From Peptoniphilus vaginalis (GTDB taxonomy: Bacteria; Bacillota; Clostridia; Tissierellales; Peptoniphilaceae), in NCBI RefSeq assembly GCF_900176605.1, contig NZ_FXLP01000004.1, positions 372,001 to 436,000 of the forward strand: a DNA stretch of 64,000 nt, in the 5' to 3' direction. Position 1 is the stretch's first letter. Every line of letters starts with the position of its first letter. The notes beneath the pieces were generated by a model, which saw only the letters and a program-made list of their open reading frames with translations, did not search any database and was not told the DNA's origin. This document shows, piece by piece, positions 1-8,324 of this stretch. The translations under genes and the position numbers were made by a program.

Positions 1-419
1 TTTGCTCCAAAATATAGGAGACAAGTAATTTATGGAAGATTAAAACAAGATATAGGAAAATATTAAGAGATTTATGTGATAGAAAAGGAATAAATATAAT
101 AGAAGCGGAATGCTGCCCAGACCACATTCATATTTTGTTGGAAATCCCACCAAAATATAGCATATCTCAAACAATAGGATATTTAAAAGGTAAAAGTAGT
201 CTAATAATATTTGATAGGCATGCGAATTTAAAATATAAATAGGGGAATAGACACTTTTGGTGTAGAGGATATTATGTAGACACAGCAGGAAAGAATGCGA
301 AAAAGATACAAGAATATATAAGAAATCAATTAAAAGAAGATTACATGGCAGATCAAATAAGTATAAAAGAATTTATAGACCCATTTACGGGTGAGCAAGT
401 GAACAAAAGCAAAAAATAA
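1..419 (+). pseudogene. tnpA: Broken IS200/IS605-type TnpA transposase, 5' end outside window
   Basis: The reading frame encodes a Y1-type (HUH) transposase of the IS200/IS605 family, which cuts and rejoins single-stranded DNA. The PDHIHILLEIPPKYS stretch contains the HUH-type histidine pair, and the later GNRHFWCRGYYVD block is typical of the family. The gene is dead: the frame changes near position 60-66 (frame 1 stops at TAA 64-66, and homology resumes in frame 3), and an in-frame TAG at 240-242 sits where the family has an aromatic residue before GNRHFW. The 5' part lies outside the window. The palindromic element end follows at 514-536. Family assignment is confident; whether the copy can be mobilised in trans is unknown. 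Confidence 0.85.
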
Positions 420-513
420 GGTGCTTTAGCACCAGCTGTGAAAAATGGTGCACGAGATAGAAAGTTCAAAGCATGGAATGCTGCCGGTAACAGCCCCTTA
501 TAGGGGCAAAACA

Positions 514-536
514 AACCACCGGCTTAGCCGGTGGTT
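514..536. repeat. IS200/IS605 right-end hairpin
   Basis: A perfect 10-bp palindrome (AACCACCGGC / GCCGGTGGTT, loop TTA) lies about 95 bp after the broken tnpA. Subterminal imperfect palindromes recognised by TnpA are the normal ends of IS200/IS605 elements. A smaller hairpin (GCCCCT/AGGGGC) precedes it at 493-507. Between here and 671 I see no gene; there is only a weak TAGGAG/CTCCTA inverted repeat near 640-655. Confidence 0.7.
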
Positions 537-671
537 ATGATTCTGTTAGTAAATGTGTATAACAGAGCTGCTATATATCTTTTTTATTTACATATTGTTT
601 GTAGTTTAAATTTGCCTTTAATTAGTGTGTTTCTATTAGGAGAAAATCTATCTCCTACACAGCTTTATTAA

Positions 672-2054
672 TTATGAAAAAATTTCTAATTCAAAATTAT
701 CTAAAGCCTCTTGTCTGCATTGTTTTGCTTTTTTGTAGTAAATATTCGCTCCATCCCTTGCATCAAAGAACTTTTTTATTATTTGTTCTTGAATAGGTAT
801 TGAAGGAATTGGAATTCGGATAGCTCCAATTTCATCACTATTTAAATTATATTGACCGCCGCCTTGCCTGCGCATAACTGCAATTTGTTCTCTAACCAAA
901 GGTGTCATAAATAATATATTTACAAATTCAGGTAATACTAAATTTGTATCAAAACGATATCTTATAAGGTATGATGCATATGTGTATGTTTCATCACTAT
1001 TAAATATTGCGGATTTCCCTACCAGATCCTTACTACCATTTGTCCTTGTTATTAGAAAATCACCTTTGCGTAAAATCCATTTATTAGGTTCTTTTGTATT
1101 TGTTGCACAATCTGCAGGCAAATATTTTAACTCTGAAAAGTCAATTTCCCCTTTAACTACATTTGATATCCTCAGCACCGGAATCATTCCCTTTTTTTTA
1201 TCCAAAGATGCCTTCACAGAAAGACCAAAAAGTGATTCTTTTTTCAAATCGTTAATTTTATATTCTGGATATTTGAAACTGTTATATATAGTTCCTAATC
1301 TACCTTCTTTTTGAATATATCCAACTTCCCATCTTCTAGTAGATGAAAAAGGTATTATTTGTAAAATTGATGAGTAAGGTTTTTCATTTTTTATTTCATT
1401 CTTCAAGCTTGATACATCCGACTGTACACTTAGTAATATGCCATTACTATAATTATCACCCTTATTAATATTTTCTTCTGCCTCATAAAGTTTTGAATGA
1501 TACGAATCAAGAATTTTCTGCTGTTCAGTTACAGAAGGTATAGGGGCTTTAATAGATGCGAATTTGTCAAAGTGCAAAGTTTGTCTGACAGAACCAGTTG
1601 TTGAATCTTTGATAAGCTTATTAAAAAAATTACACTTCATCATTAACCAAAGAAATTCTGGTAGAATTGTATCTTTACAACTAAAAACAACATATGCTGG
1701 ACTAATGTACCCACCTTTTAATTCCTGTGTTTTTATACCAATCGAACCAACATTAATTCGATACGGATTATATGCTAACCAGTTATCTTCAACTTTATGA
1801 TATTTTTGTTTTATCTTATGTCCTTTTTCAACTGAAGCATCAAACATACCTATTTTGTTTGAAACACCAAGTATGGTAAATTCTTTATCAGGTTCATCAG
1901 ACAACTGAACCTTTTTAGTTTGATGAACTAAGTGTTTTCCTAACTCTTCTACAGGATATTTCGAAAGAATCTTTTCAAAAAAGAATTGCTTTACATCCCA
2001 TTGGGTAAACGATGAGAACAATACGGTAGAAAGTAGTGCCGACTTATTGCTCAT
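672..2054 (-). CDS. hsdS: Restriction-modification specificity subunit (HsdS-like)
   Basis: This 460-residue protein is the DNA-recognition subunit of a type I-like restriction-modification system. It has two target-recognition halves, roughly residues 30-195 and 235-455, each ending in the conserved helix region (PIPSVTEQQKILDSY and PIPSIPIQEQIIKKF). Each half is expected to read one half of a bipartite target. The start ATG overlaps the end of the upstream methyltransferase-nuclease gene by 11 bp and has an AGGAGGTGG ribosome-binding site, so the two are translationally coupled. No second hsdS fragment or invertase is adjacent, so shuffling of recognition domains is not suggested. Confidence in the role is high; the recognition sequence cannot be read from the DNA. 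Confidence 0.9.
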   Translation of the reverse strand: MSNKSALLSTVLFSSFTQWDVKQFFFEKILSKYPVEELGKHLVHQTKKVQLSDEPDKEFTILGVSNKIGMFDASVEKGHKIKQKYHKVEDNWLAYNPYRINVGSIGIKTQELKGGYISPAYVVFSCKDTILPEFLWLMMKCNFFNKLIKDSTTGSVRQTLHFDKFASIKAPIPSVTEQQKILDSYHSKLYEAEENINKGDNYSNGILLSVQSDVSSLKNEIKNEKPYSSILQIIPFSSTRRWEVGYIQKEGRLGTIYNSFKYPEYKINDLKKESLFGLSVKASLDKKKGMIPVLRISNVVKGEIDFSELKYLPADCATNTKEPNKWILRKGDFLITRTNGSKDLVGKSAIFNSDETYTYASYLIRYRFDTNLVLPEFVNILFMTPLVREQIAVMRRQGGGQYNLNSDEIGAIRIPIPSIPIQEQIIKKFFDARDGANIYYKKAKQCRQEALDNFELEIFS

Positions 2055-4440
2055 TCAACACCACCTCCTGACCAAGAATACTTCTACAGTACAAATTATT
2101 ACTATTTAGAACATAAGAAATGTTGTTGTTTACAAGCGCCCATAAATCGTTCTGCATTCTATAGGTAAAATATTCACTTACTAACTGTGGTAGCTGGTTC
2201 CCTTCAGATGCAGTACCGGTTGTTGTAATACCTGCATCATCAATCTTAGCAATTGGAATCTCGTAATCAAATTTCTTCTTTACCAAGGGTTTAGTTTCTT
2301 CTTCGATTAACTTATAGAGGCCTTTTAATTCTTTTTCATTAGTTTTCTTATTCAGCCTATTTTCAATTTGTTCTTTTTTAATAGCTGCTATTTCTGTATC
2401 AATCAAATGTGTATTTTTATTATTTTTTTTAGTTTGTCTAAGTCTTGCCTGTGATTTCTTTAAGTCAGCCTTTAGAGATTCTGTAAGGCTAATTGTGTTA
2501 TCGATAGCATCTTTTATTGCATCAATCTCAGCTTGGTGTATAGAAGTAATCTCCGCTAAGGCATCAACTTTACACTTATTGTATTCCAATTCTTCATCAG
2601 ATGTAAATCTACGCATAAAAACCAAGCTTGGTTTTACTGTTGCGCCTGCTGCGATAAATACATCCTGTGGAATTGAGCAAATAAGAATAATTTTAGCTTT
2701 TCCCTCAAAATATTCTCTGACAGCCTGCAGATTTTTATTATTAAGCACGCCTTCTGGAAGTACCATTCCCATACGTCCGCCTTTTTTTAGAAGGCGTAGG
2801 CATCTTTCCATAAAAAGTACTTCTGTCAGGGTAGATGTGCTACCAAGGTCATAAAGAGACAATAGGGTTTTTCCAATATTGTTATCTACTTGCTTTAAAG
2901 CCTCATCATATGCCACACCATACTTCTTTTTATACTTTTTCTTAATTTCTTCATCGGTAAACTTGTCTGCGTCAGAAATTAGCTGGTTTTTATCAACATT
3001 TTGACCAAATGGAGGATTAGTCAAGATCACATCAAATCTCTCTTCAAAAATACCATTAACATTAAGTAAACCATCATGATGATGAACACCACCATGACCA
3101 TCACCATGCATAATCATATTCATTTTAGAAGTTCTTGCCATTCTAGGATTTGCATCTGTACCGTAGATACAATTGCGTGAAAGATTATACATACGACTGT
3201 TTTCAACACTTGTGTCAAGTTCGGTATTTAATGCAGCCTGCATAACATCAATTTTCTCACTAATTTCAGCCTGTTCCTGCTCAGATTTAGTATCAAAATT
3301 ATCACCTTCTAAAGATTTACGAAGTACATCTTTCTTTTCTTTAATATCATGTTCTATTTTTTCACGAACATATTCAAAGGCTTTAATAAGAAATCCTCCT
3401 GACCCACAAGTTGGGTCACATATAATTTCACCTTCTTGTGGATCAAGAATTTCTGTCATAAAATCAACAATGGTACGAGGTGTAAAAAATTGACCTAATT
3501 CGCCTCTGAAAGTTGTGCCAAGGAAATGTTCAAAAGCTATGCCTTTAACATCATCTTGTGTATCAGAAAGATTAAAATTCTGTAGTTTTTCTAAAATCTG
3601 AACAAAACTATTTTCCCTAATTTTTATCTCATCACTTTCCTCGAAAAGGTGATCGTCCTTAAACTCTATTTTTGTTGTATTAAATAGATTCTGCATATAG
3701 GGCAAGTCTATACCTGCAGCTTTCAATCCCGGTCGTACATTCTTTTCATAATTGTCTGCCTGTGCAATATATTCTTCTCTAGTAAATACCTTTGTTCCTT
3801 TTTGCTGACGTTCATATCTAATCTTCATAAATAAAAGTTTACTTATTTCATCAAATGCAGCTTCAGGAGAAAGTTTATCATTATTTCTAATTATGTTATG
3901 GCAAGCCTGAAGTATTTTGGTAAATTCATCACGAGTAAAGGTTTTAGTCTGATTTTTTATTTGTTCAATCTTTTTTGCATTGTCAACATCTTTTGCGGTA
4001 GGAATAGCAACTACTTCTTCAAGCTTTTGTGGAAGATATGCAGGATCAACATTGAAGTATTTGGTTTCTTTTTCATTCGTAGTAACAAAAAATTCGGCAT
4101 GAGCCCATGCAGCATAGTTAAACCCTTGATAGTAATCTTCAACATGAATTTTCACATTTTCTGCTTTGCATTCTATCACGATAAATGCAGATTTTTTTGC
4201 ATCTTTATCTGCTTTGTTTTTCCAAATTACAATGTCTGCACGAGCCTTACCTTGACCACGATGCGAATTGCTAACTTTCAATTCTTGTGCCATCTGTTCT
4301 AATGAATAACCATAATCATTTATAAGTGATGCTATATAGTTTTGTCTTACTCTCTCTTCGGGTTTTGTAATTAACCATTTATCTATTAATGGGCAATAAA
4401 TTTTACCTTCCTTTTCTTCGACTTGATATTTATTAGCCAT
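2044..4440 (-). CDS. Fused restriction nuclease / N6-adenine DNA methyltransferase
   Basis: This 798-residue protein combines cleavage and modification in one chain. Residues about 30-150 form a PD-(D/E)XK nuclease domain of the type I R-subunit N-terminal kind (RADIVIW, then FIVIECKAE; likely catalytic D69, E90, K92). The HsdM-type methyltransferase follows, with the SAM-binding motif DPTCGSGGFL near residue 342 and the catalytic NPPF near 473. A lysine-rich coiled segment follows around 640-710. I place the start at the ATG at 4438-4440 rather than the longer frame, because GGAGGAGG lies just upstream. It overlaps the Xre gene upstream and hsdS downstream. No HsdR translocase gene is nearby, so this is closer to a BcgI-like type IIB/IIG layout than to classical type I. 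That classification is inference. Confidence 0.88.
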   Translation of the reverse strand: MANKYQVEEKEGKIYCPLIDKWLITKPEERVRQNYIASLINDYGYSLEQMAQELKVSNSHRGQGKARADIVIWKNKADKDAKKSAFIVIECKAENVKIHVEDYYQGFNYAAWAHAEFFVTTNEKETKYFNVDPAYLPQKLEEVVAIPTAKDVDNAKKIEQIKNQTKTFTRDEFTKILQACHNIIRNNDKLSPEAAFDEISKLLFMKIRYERQQKGTKVFTREEYIAQADNYEKNVRPGLKAAGIDLPYMQNLFNTTKIEFKDDHLFEESDEIKIRENSFVQILEKLQNFNLSDTQDDVKGIAFEHFLGTTFRGELGQFFTPRTIVDFMTEILDPQEGEIICDPTCGSGGFLIKAFEYVREKIEHDIKEKKDVLRKSLEGDNFDTKSEQEQAEISEKIDVMQAALNTELDTSVENSRMYNLSRNCIYGTDANPRMARTSKMNMIMHGDGHGGVHHHDGLLNVNGIFEERFDVILTNPPFGQNVDKNQLISDADKFTDEEIKKKYKKKYGVAYDEALKQVDNNIGKTLLSLYDLGSTSTLTEVLFMERCLRLLKKGGRMGMVLPEGVLNNKNLQAVREYFEGKAKIILICSIPQDVFIAAGATVKPSLVFMRRFTSDEELEYNKCKVDALAEITSIHQAEIDAIKDAIDNTISLTESLKADLKKSQARLRQTKKNNKNTHLIDTEIAAIKKEQIENRLNKKTNEKELKGLYKLIEEETKPLVKKKFDYEIPIAKIDDAGITTTGTASEGNQLPQLVSEYFTYRMQNDLWALVNNNISYVLNSNNLYCRSILGQEVVLNEQ

Positions 4441-4654
4441 TATTCTTATCCTCCTCCGGTATAAATTCCAATATATCATTAGGTGTACAGTCTAAAGCCA
4501 AACAGATACTTTCTACTTTATCCAAAGCCATATACTGTCCATTTCGTATTTTTGTAATTATATTTGCAGAAATCTTGGCGTCTCTTATTAAGTCCTGATT
4601 TGAAATATCTTTTTCAATCATCATATGTAGTAATCTTTTGTAACTTACAGCCAT
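4433..4654 (-). CDS. Xre-family HTH regulator of the restriction locus
   Basis: A 73-residue protein that is almost entirely a Cro/CI-type helix-turn-helix domain (NQDLIRDAKISANIITKIRNGQYMALDKVESICLAL). It is the first gene of the restriction-modification operon, with GGAGG before its ATG, and its stop codon lies inside the start of the nuclease-methyltransferase gene. Its position and size resemble controller proteins that time expression of restriction genes relative to methylation, but many small Xre proteins look alike, so that role is inferred. A plausible minus-strand -10 box (TATAAT) lies at 4682-4687. Confidence 0.8.
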   Translation of the reverse strand: MAVSYKRLLHMMIEKDISNQDLIRDAKISANIITKIRNGQYMALDKVESICLALDCTPNDILEFIPEEDKNNG

Positions 4655-4835
4655 AATTTTCCTCCATCAATATTTTTATCTATTATATCACATTTCTATG
4701 ATTATCTTCATACTATCATTTTATGGGTTGTTCCTAAAACATAAGCATCAAATATTTACATCTCCAAAAACTCACTTACAGAATTGTTGGAGATTTTTTA
4801 TTTTAGGGGTTCGATTATGCTCCTTTCTAAATCTA

Positions 4836-4994
4836 GTAAAGAAATACACGGATATTAAAGAACTTGATCAAGAAATAATTAGAACTTTTGTAGATAAGAT
4901 TTATGTAGAACAATCAGAAAAAGTTCCAGGTACAAATTTAAAGAAACAGACCATTTGGATTTATTGGAATTTTATTGGGAAAATTGACATTTAA
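4836..4994 (+). pseudogene. C-terminal remnant of a large serine recombinase (DUF4368 tail)
   Basis: The last 52 residues of an open frame (VKKYTDIKELDQEIIRTF through the C-terminus) match the DUF4368 tail found at the end of large serine recombinases of Tn4451/Tn1549-type integrative elements. The frame upstream (from 4698) does not look like recombinase, and no resolvase catalytic domain is present, so only the stub survives. A long hairpin (4996-5029) and a terminator follow immediately, as expected for the true 3' end of a gene. This is a scar of a lost mobile element next to the restriction locus. Confidence 0.7.
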
Positions 4995-4995
4995 A

Positions 4996-5029
4996 AATCG
5001 GCACAAAGGTTAATACCTTCATGCCGATT
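4996..5029. repeat. Stem-loop after the recombinase remnant
   Basis: An 8-bp inverted repeat (AATCGGCA / TGCCGATT) encloses an inner stem (AAGGT / ACCTT, loop TAAT). It starts just after the recombinase stop codon. It may be an element-end structure or mRNA 3' hairpin; it is not followed by a T-run of its own. Confidence 0.55.
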
Positions 5030-5057
5030 AAATTTTAAGGAAATAATCCCTAATTAA

Positions 5058-5080
5058 GAGCCCCTAAGGGGGCTTTTTTC
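5058..5080 (+). terminator. Intrinsic terminator
   Basis: A 6-bp G/C stem AGCCCC / GGGGCT with a 4-base loop is followed by TTTTT on the plus strand. It would end transcripts running through the recombinase remnant, and its stem may also act on the minus-strand DUF438 gene. Confidence 0.7.
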
Positions 5081-5086
5081 ATATCA

Positions 5087-6445
5087 TCAATATTGGCTTA
5101 TGTCCTCCACTGTTTCCAAGGTGCCCATATAAGTGCCAGCTTCATCATAAACTGCAAGGTACTTAACTAGGATCTTCTTTCCCTTAATATCTCTACACAC
5201 AACTAGACGATCCCTCTTTTTGTTTTTGAAATCATCAAGCAAGGACTTTACCATTGGGACAACTTTTGGAGGATGACAAGAAGCTACGTCTCTATTTAAA
5301 CAGGACTTAGGTCTAGGAAAAATTTTGTCCTTACCCTCAGAATAATATCTAACAAAGTCATCCTTATCTATAAAGGTTAGCTCGGCATCAAGGGTCCTAA
5401 AAATTTGAAGGGCTTCCTTTATCTTTAAGCTTCCAGTTTCGAATTCAAGACTTCCACAAGAAACTTCTTCTTCTTCTTCTTCAGGTAGGATTTCTTTAGG
5501 TCTATAGTCCTTCCAAAGTGGGACATCATCAACTAAGTCTAGTCCATATTCTTCAAGGTCGCCATAAATTTTATTCCACTCTTCCTCTGTGAAGTTTTCT
5601 TTTAAAAGGGGGAAGAGGATATTTTCTTCTTTATATATCATTTCATAGACCCTATCTAAAATTTTATTTAAGCTTTCCTCATCATAAGAATTTGTCTTTA
5701 CAATGTTAGATAGGTCACTTCTTATTTCATCATCAACAGCCCACATAACATCGCTAGGACCACTGATATTGTATTTAGTTTTCAAGAGGGGATAAATAAG
5801 TCCAGCCTTTTTCCCATAGTGCGAATTTATTTTTAAAAGCTCTATTATCTTAGCTAACTTGTCCTTACTATTTTTAACTTCGTCAGCCAAAAATTTAATT
5901 TTTTTATTTTCTGCACTCAAAATATTTAGGGGATGACCTGGGATTTTTTCCAAATCCTTTTGACTCTCATCTACAATATTACTTTCGTGGAAAAGTGCAG
6001 AGTGGATGTCGCATAGTTTTTGGACTTTTTCTAGGGGAAGGCCACTCATAATTAGTTCTTGTTCAGCATCGACAATTTCCTTTGAAGATACATCCTTGAA
6101 ATTTTTTACAAAATCACTTCTAACAGCTTCCAAGTCTTCGCCCTCGGAAAGTCTTTCGATATAGGATTTTAATAGCTTAAGTCTTTCATTATCTTCCCTG
6201 GCATCATCATTAACAATTTCTTCATCAACTAGATTGAAGCCTTCTTCTTTTAACTTCTCCTTGATTAAATCCAAGTCTATATTTTTTATCTTGGCTCCTT
6301 TTTTTATCGAAACCATTTTTCCCACAGTAGAAAGGGCTAGGGGATTTGTAATTTCAGTAAAACCCAAATCCTTTAAGATATATTTTAAATTTGGAAATTT
6401 TTCAATGAGACTTGCTACGGGTTCGTCTAAGTTTATATTCTTCAT
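5087..6445 (-). CDS. DUF438 protein: DUF1858 - DUF438 - hemerythrin - PAS
   Basis: A 452-residue soluble multidomain protein. Residues about 1-70 are DUF1858 (LIEKFPNLKYILKDLGF), about 85-150 DUF438, about 165-310 an HHE hemerythrin-like di-iron domain (NSHYGKKAGLIYPLLK, KEENILFPLLKENFTEEEW), and about 335-450 a PAS-type sensor domain (CLNRDVASCHPPK, TLETVEDISQY). Hemerythrin domains bind oxygen or nitric oxide, and family members are thought to act in redox or gas sensing in anaerobes; the exact signal here is unknown. The gene stands alone, with the plus-strand terminator at its 3' side. The ATG is preceded by AGGAGG. Confidence 0.85.
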   Translation of the reverse strand: MKNINLDEPVASLIEKFPNLKYILKDLGFTEITNPLALSTVGKMVSIKKGAKIKNIDLDLIKEKLKEEGFNLVDEEIVNDDAREDNERLKLLKSYIERLSEGEDLEAVRSDFVKNFKDVSSKEIVDAEQELIMSGLPLEKVQKLCDIHSALFHESNIVDESQKDLEKIPGHPLNILSAENKKIKFLADEVKNSKDKLAKIIELLKINSHYGKKAGLIYPLLKTKYNISGPSDVMWAVDDEIRSDLSNIVKTNSYDEESLNKILDRVYEMIYKEENILFPLLKENFTEEEWNKIYGDLEEYGLDLVDDVPLWKDYRPKEILPEEEEEEVSCGSLEFETGSLKIKEALQIFRTLDAELTFIDKDDFVRYYSEGKDKIFPRPKSCLNRDVASCHPPKVVPMVKSLLDDFKNKKRDRLVVCRDIKGKKILVKYLAVYDEAGTYMGTLETVEDISQY

Positions 6446-6515
6446 ACTTCCTCCTAAAATTTTATTAAGGATATTATATTCCTTATTAGTAAAGATTTGT
6501 TAAATTTAATCAAAT

Positions 6516-6541
6516 AAAAAGAGACTCTGTCGAGCCTCTAG
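6516..6541 (-). terminator. Intrinsic terminator after the small membrane protein
   Basis: On the minus strand an 8-bp stem AGAGGCTC / GAGTCTCT with loop GACA is followed by TTTTT. It ends the transcript of the 51-residue gene at 6545-6700 and separates it from the DUF438 gene. Confidence 0.7.
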
Positions 6542-6544
6542 ACT

Positions 6545-6700
6545 TTATTTAGTTTCTAAAACCAAAGCTCCTATTAACTTGTAGACAGCTAAGAGGCAGA
6601 TTAGGATAAAGATGCTTAAGAAGGGATCCTTAGTGTAAGTAACAAGTACAATGCCAAGAAGTATGCTAACTAAACTTTCCAAAAATTTTTTGTTTTTCAT
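6545..6700 (-). CDS. Small membrane protein, 51 residues, unknown function
   Basis: I do not recognise this protein. It begins MKNKKFLESLVSILLG and is mostly hydrophobic, with two likely short membrane segments (about residues 9-20 and 27-46). An AAGGAGG ribosome-binding site lies 7 bp before the ATG and a terminator follows the stop codon, so it looks like a real single-gene transcript. The left end of the IS30-type element lies about 50 bp upstream of its start, so the insertion may have changed its promoter. Confidence 0.6.
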   Translation of the reverse strand: MKNKKFLESLVSILLGIVLVTYTKDPFLSIFILICLLAVYKLIGALVLETK

Positions 6701-6748
6701 GTTTATCCTCCTTATAAAGTTTTTATGTGATGAATTGCAAATAATATT

Positions 6749-7768
6749 GCGACACCTAAATTAAACTAAGTTCATGTAAAAATAATTCAAATGGAGTTTG
6801 ATAATTTAGACATTTCCTAGGTCTGCTGTTAAGCTCCATTAAATTTTTAATAAGATCTTCTTCAGATATCTCTGCTAAATCTGTCTTTTTAGGATAATAT
6901 TCTCTCAATAGACCATTTGAATTTTCATTACTTCCTCTTTGCCATGCTGAATATGGGTCAGCAAAGTAAAAGTCTATCCCAAGCTTTTCAACTTCATCAT
7001 AGCAAGCAAATTCTTTTCCTCTATCTGATGTAAAACTTTTTAAGGCTTCTTTTGGAAGTGATTTAACAAGTTTATTGATTGCTTCAAACATTGAATCTTT
7101 GCTTCTATCTTTCATTGGTAATGCTATATAAAACCTTGTTTTTCTTTCAACAAATGTTGCTAAACACCCCTTGCTTTTTCCTCTAGAAGACACAACTGTA
7201 TCAAGTTCCCAGTGTCCGAAGGAAACCCTATACTTTATGTTTTTTGGTCTTTTTCTTATAGATGTACCTATGTTAAATTTTCCTCTTGTTTCTTTGCTTT
7301 TTCTAGACTTACCTTTTCTTCTTAATCTTGAAATATCAAAATCTATTACTCCAGAATAAATCCAGTTATATATTGTTTTAAAGCTTAATATTCCTTTATA
7401 AAGGCAACCTACAATTTGCTCAGGTGACCATTTAGAATTAAGCTTTTCTTTGATATTTTCTAATATTTCATAAGTTACTTTAGTTTTTCTTCCTTTTAAT
7501 GATGATTTAGATTCTTTATCTCTTTCTGCTAGGCCAGCTTCGTATTCAGTATCACATCTTTTAAGCTCTCTAGCTATTGTGGAATGATGACATCCTAAAA
7601 TTTTCGCTATTCTTCTAGAAGAATAGCCCTCTTTGTTTAATACCTCTATCTTATTTCTTTCGTTTAGTGTAAGATGTTTATAGCTCATATTAACCTCCGT
7701 GTGTGTTTTTGTCGTTATTAACATTTTACACGAAGTTAGTATGAGTTTTTATTTTTTATTTGTGTCGC
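6749..7768. mobile_element. IS30-family insertion sequence
   Basis: The element is bounded by inverted GCGACAC / GTGTCGC at 6749-6755 and 7762-7768, and the similarity extends weakly inward. It contains a single intact transposase gene whose stop abuts the left repeat. ATT flanks both outer ends (6746-6748 and 7769-7771), which fits the 2-3 bp target duplications of IS30 elements, though a match this short could be chance. The copy appears intact and potentially active. Confidence 0.75.
6756..7688 (-). CDS. IS30-family transposase
   Basis: A 310-residue DDE transposase. The N-terminus has a helix-turn-helix (LTLNERNKIEVLNKEGYS...ARELKR). The catalytic core shows the three acidic residues in ELDTVV, TSDRGKEF and NENSNGLLREYYPKK, the last being the IS30 signature around the catalytic glutamate. 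The start is set at the ATG 7686-7688 (MSYKHLT), which has GGAGG 7 bp upstream; the frame is open 12 codons further but without a ribosome-binding site. No stops or frameshifts are present. Confidence 0.92.
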   Translation of the reverse strand: MSYKHLTLNERNKIEVLNKEGYSSRRIAKILGCHHSTIARELKRCDTEYEAGLAERDKESKSSLKGRKTKVTYEILENIKEKLNSKWSPEQIVGCLYKGILSFKTIYNWIYSGVIDFDISRLRRKGKSRKSKETRGKFNIGTSIRKRPKNIKYRVSFGHWELDTVVSSRGKSKGCLATFVERKTRFYIALPMKDRSKDSMFEAINKLVKSLPKEALKSFTSDRGKEFACYDEVEKLGIDFYFADPYSAWQRGSNENSNGLLREYYPKKTDLAEISEEDLIKNLMELNSRPRKCLNYQTPFELFLHELSLI

Positions 7769-7950
7769 ATTTAATTTTACAACTTATTATGTACTTAATA
7801 AAATATTTCTTATCAATTATTATATACCACAAAAAAAGGGTTTTAAAGGATAAACCTTTAATTAGATAAAGAATATTAAAAATTTGTAAAATTTCCTACT
7901 TTAAAAATAATTTTTACAATTAAATGTTATCATAGGAAAATGGAGGATTT

Positions 7951-8178
7951 ATGTTAATTAATTTTTTTCACGGGATGGTCATGGCAATAGCAGACTCTGT
8001 GTCAGGAGTAAGTGGGGGAACTCTTGCCTTCATATTAGGGTTTTATGATAAATTTATAGACAGCTTGCATGAATTTTTTGGGAGCCAAGGAGAAAAGAGG
8101 AAAGAAGCCTTTAAGTATCTCTTTAAGCTTGGACTAGGTTGGCTCTTTCGGTTTTATAGTAAGCTCAGGAAAATATGA
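7951..8178 (+). pseudogene. Truncated DUF368 (undecaprenyl-phosphate translocase family) gene
   Basis: The first ~60 residues (MLINFFHGMVMAIADSVSG, VSGGTLAFILGFYDKFID) match the N-terminus of DUF368 membrane proteins, whose members include the PopT-type flippases that recycle the C55-P carrier. Full-length proteins have roughly 270 or more residues and many membrane segments; this one diverges after KLGLGWLF and stops at 75. The start is well formed (GGAGG before ATG), so the promoter end is intact and the loss is a 3' deletion. An intact uppP at 15306-16181 covers the preceding carrier-recycling step. Confidence 0.8.
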
Positions 8179-8256
8179 GTTAATAGAAATTTTTAAGCAG
8201 GAGGAGGGAAAGTTTTAGGTAAAACTTCTTTAGAGGATATGAAAAAACTTCTTTAA
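8141..8256 (+). pseudogene. Out-of-frame 3' gene debris after DUF368
   Basis: In the frame offset from DUF368, residues read GSFGFIVSSGKYELIEIFKQ; after one more frameshift near 8210 they continue VLGKTSLEDMKKLL and stop at 8254-8256. It reads like the C-terminus of an unrelated protein that I cannot name. The junction with DUF368 near 8141 marks the likely deletion endpoint. Confidence 0.35.
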
Positions 8257-8324
8257 GACACCTCGAATTAAGATTCTTGGAAAAGCAATTAAGATTTACT
8301 ATAATAAAATACAAGTGGTGAATT

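Noticed and set aside
4698-4835. Treating the 98-codon frame at 4698-4994 as an intact gene
   Set aside because: Only the last 52 codons look like protein; the upstream part has no homology style or ribosome-binding site.
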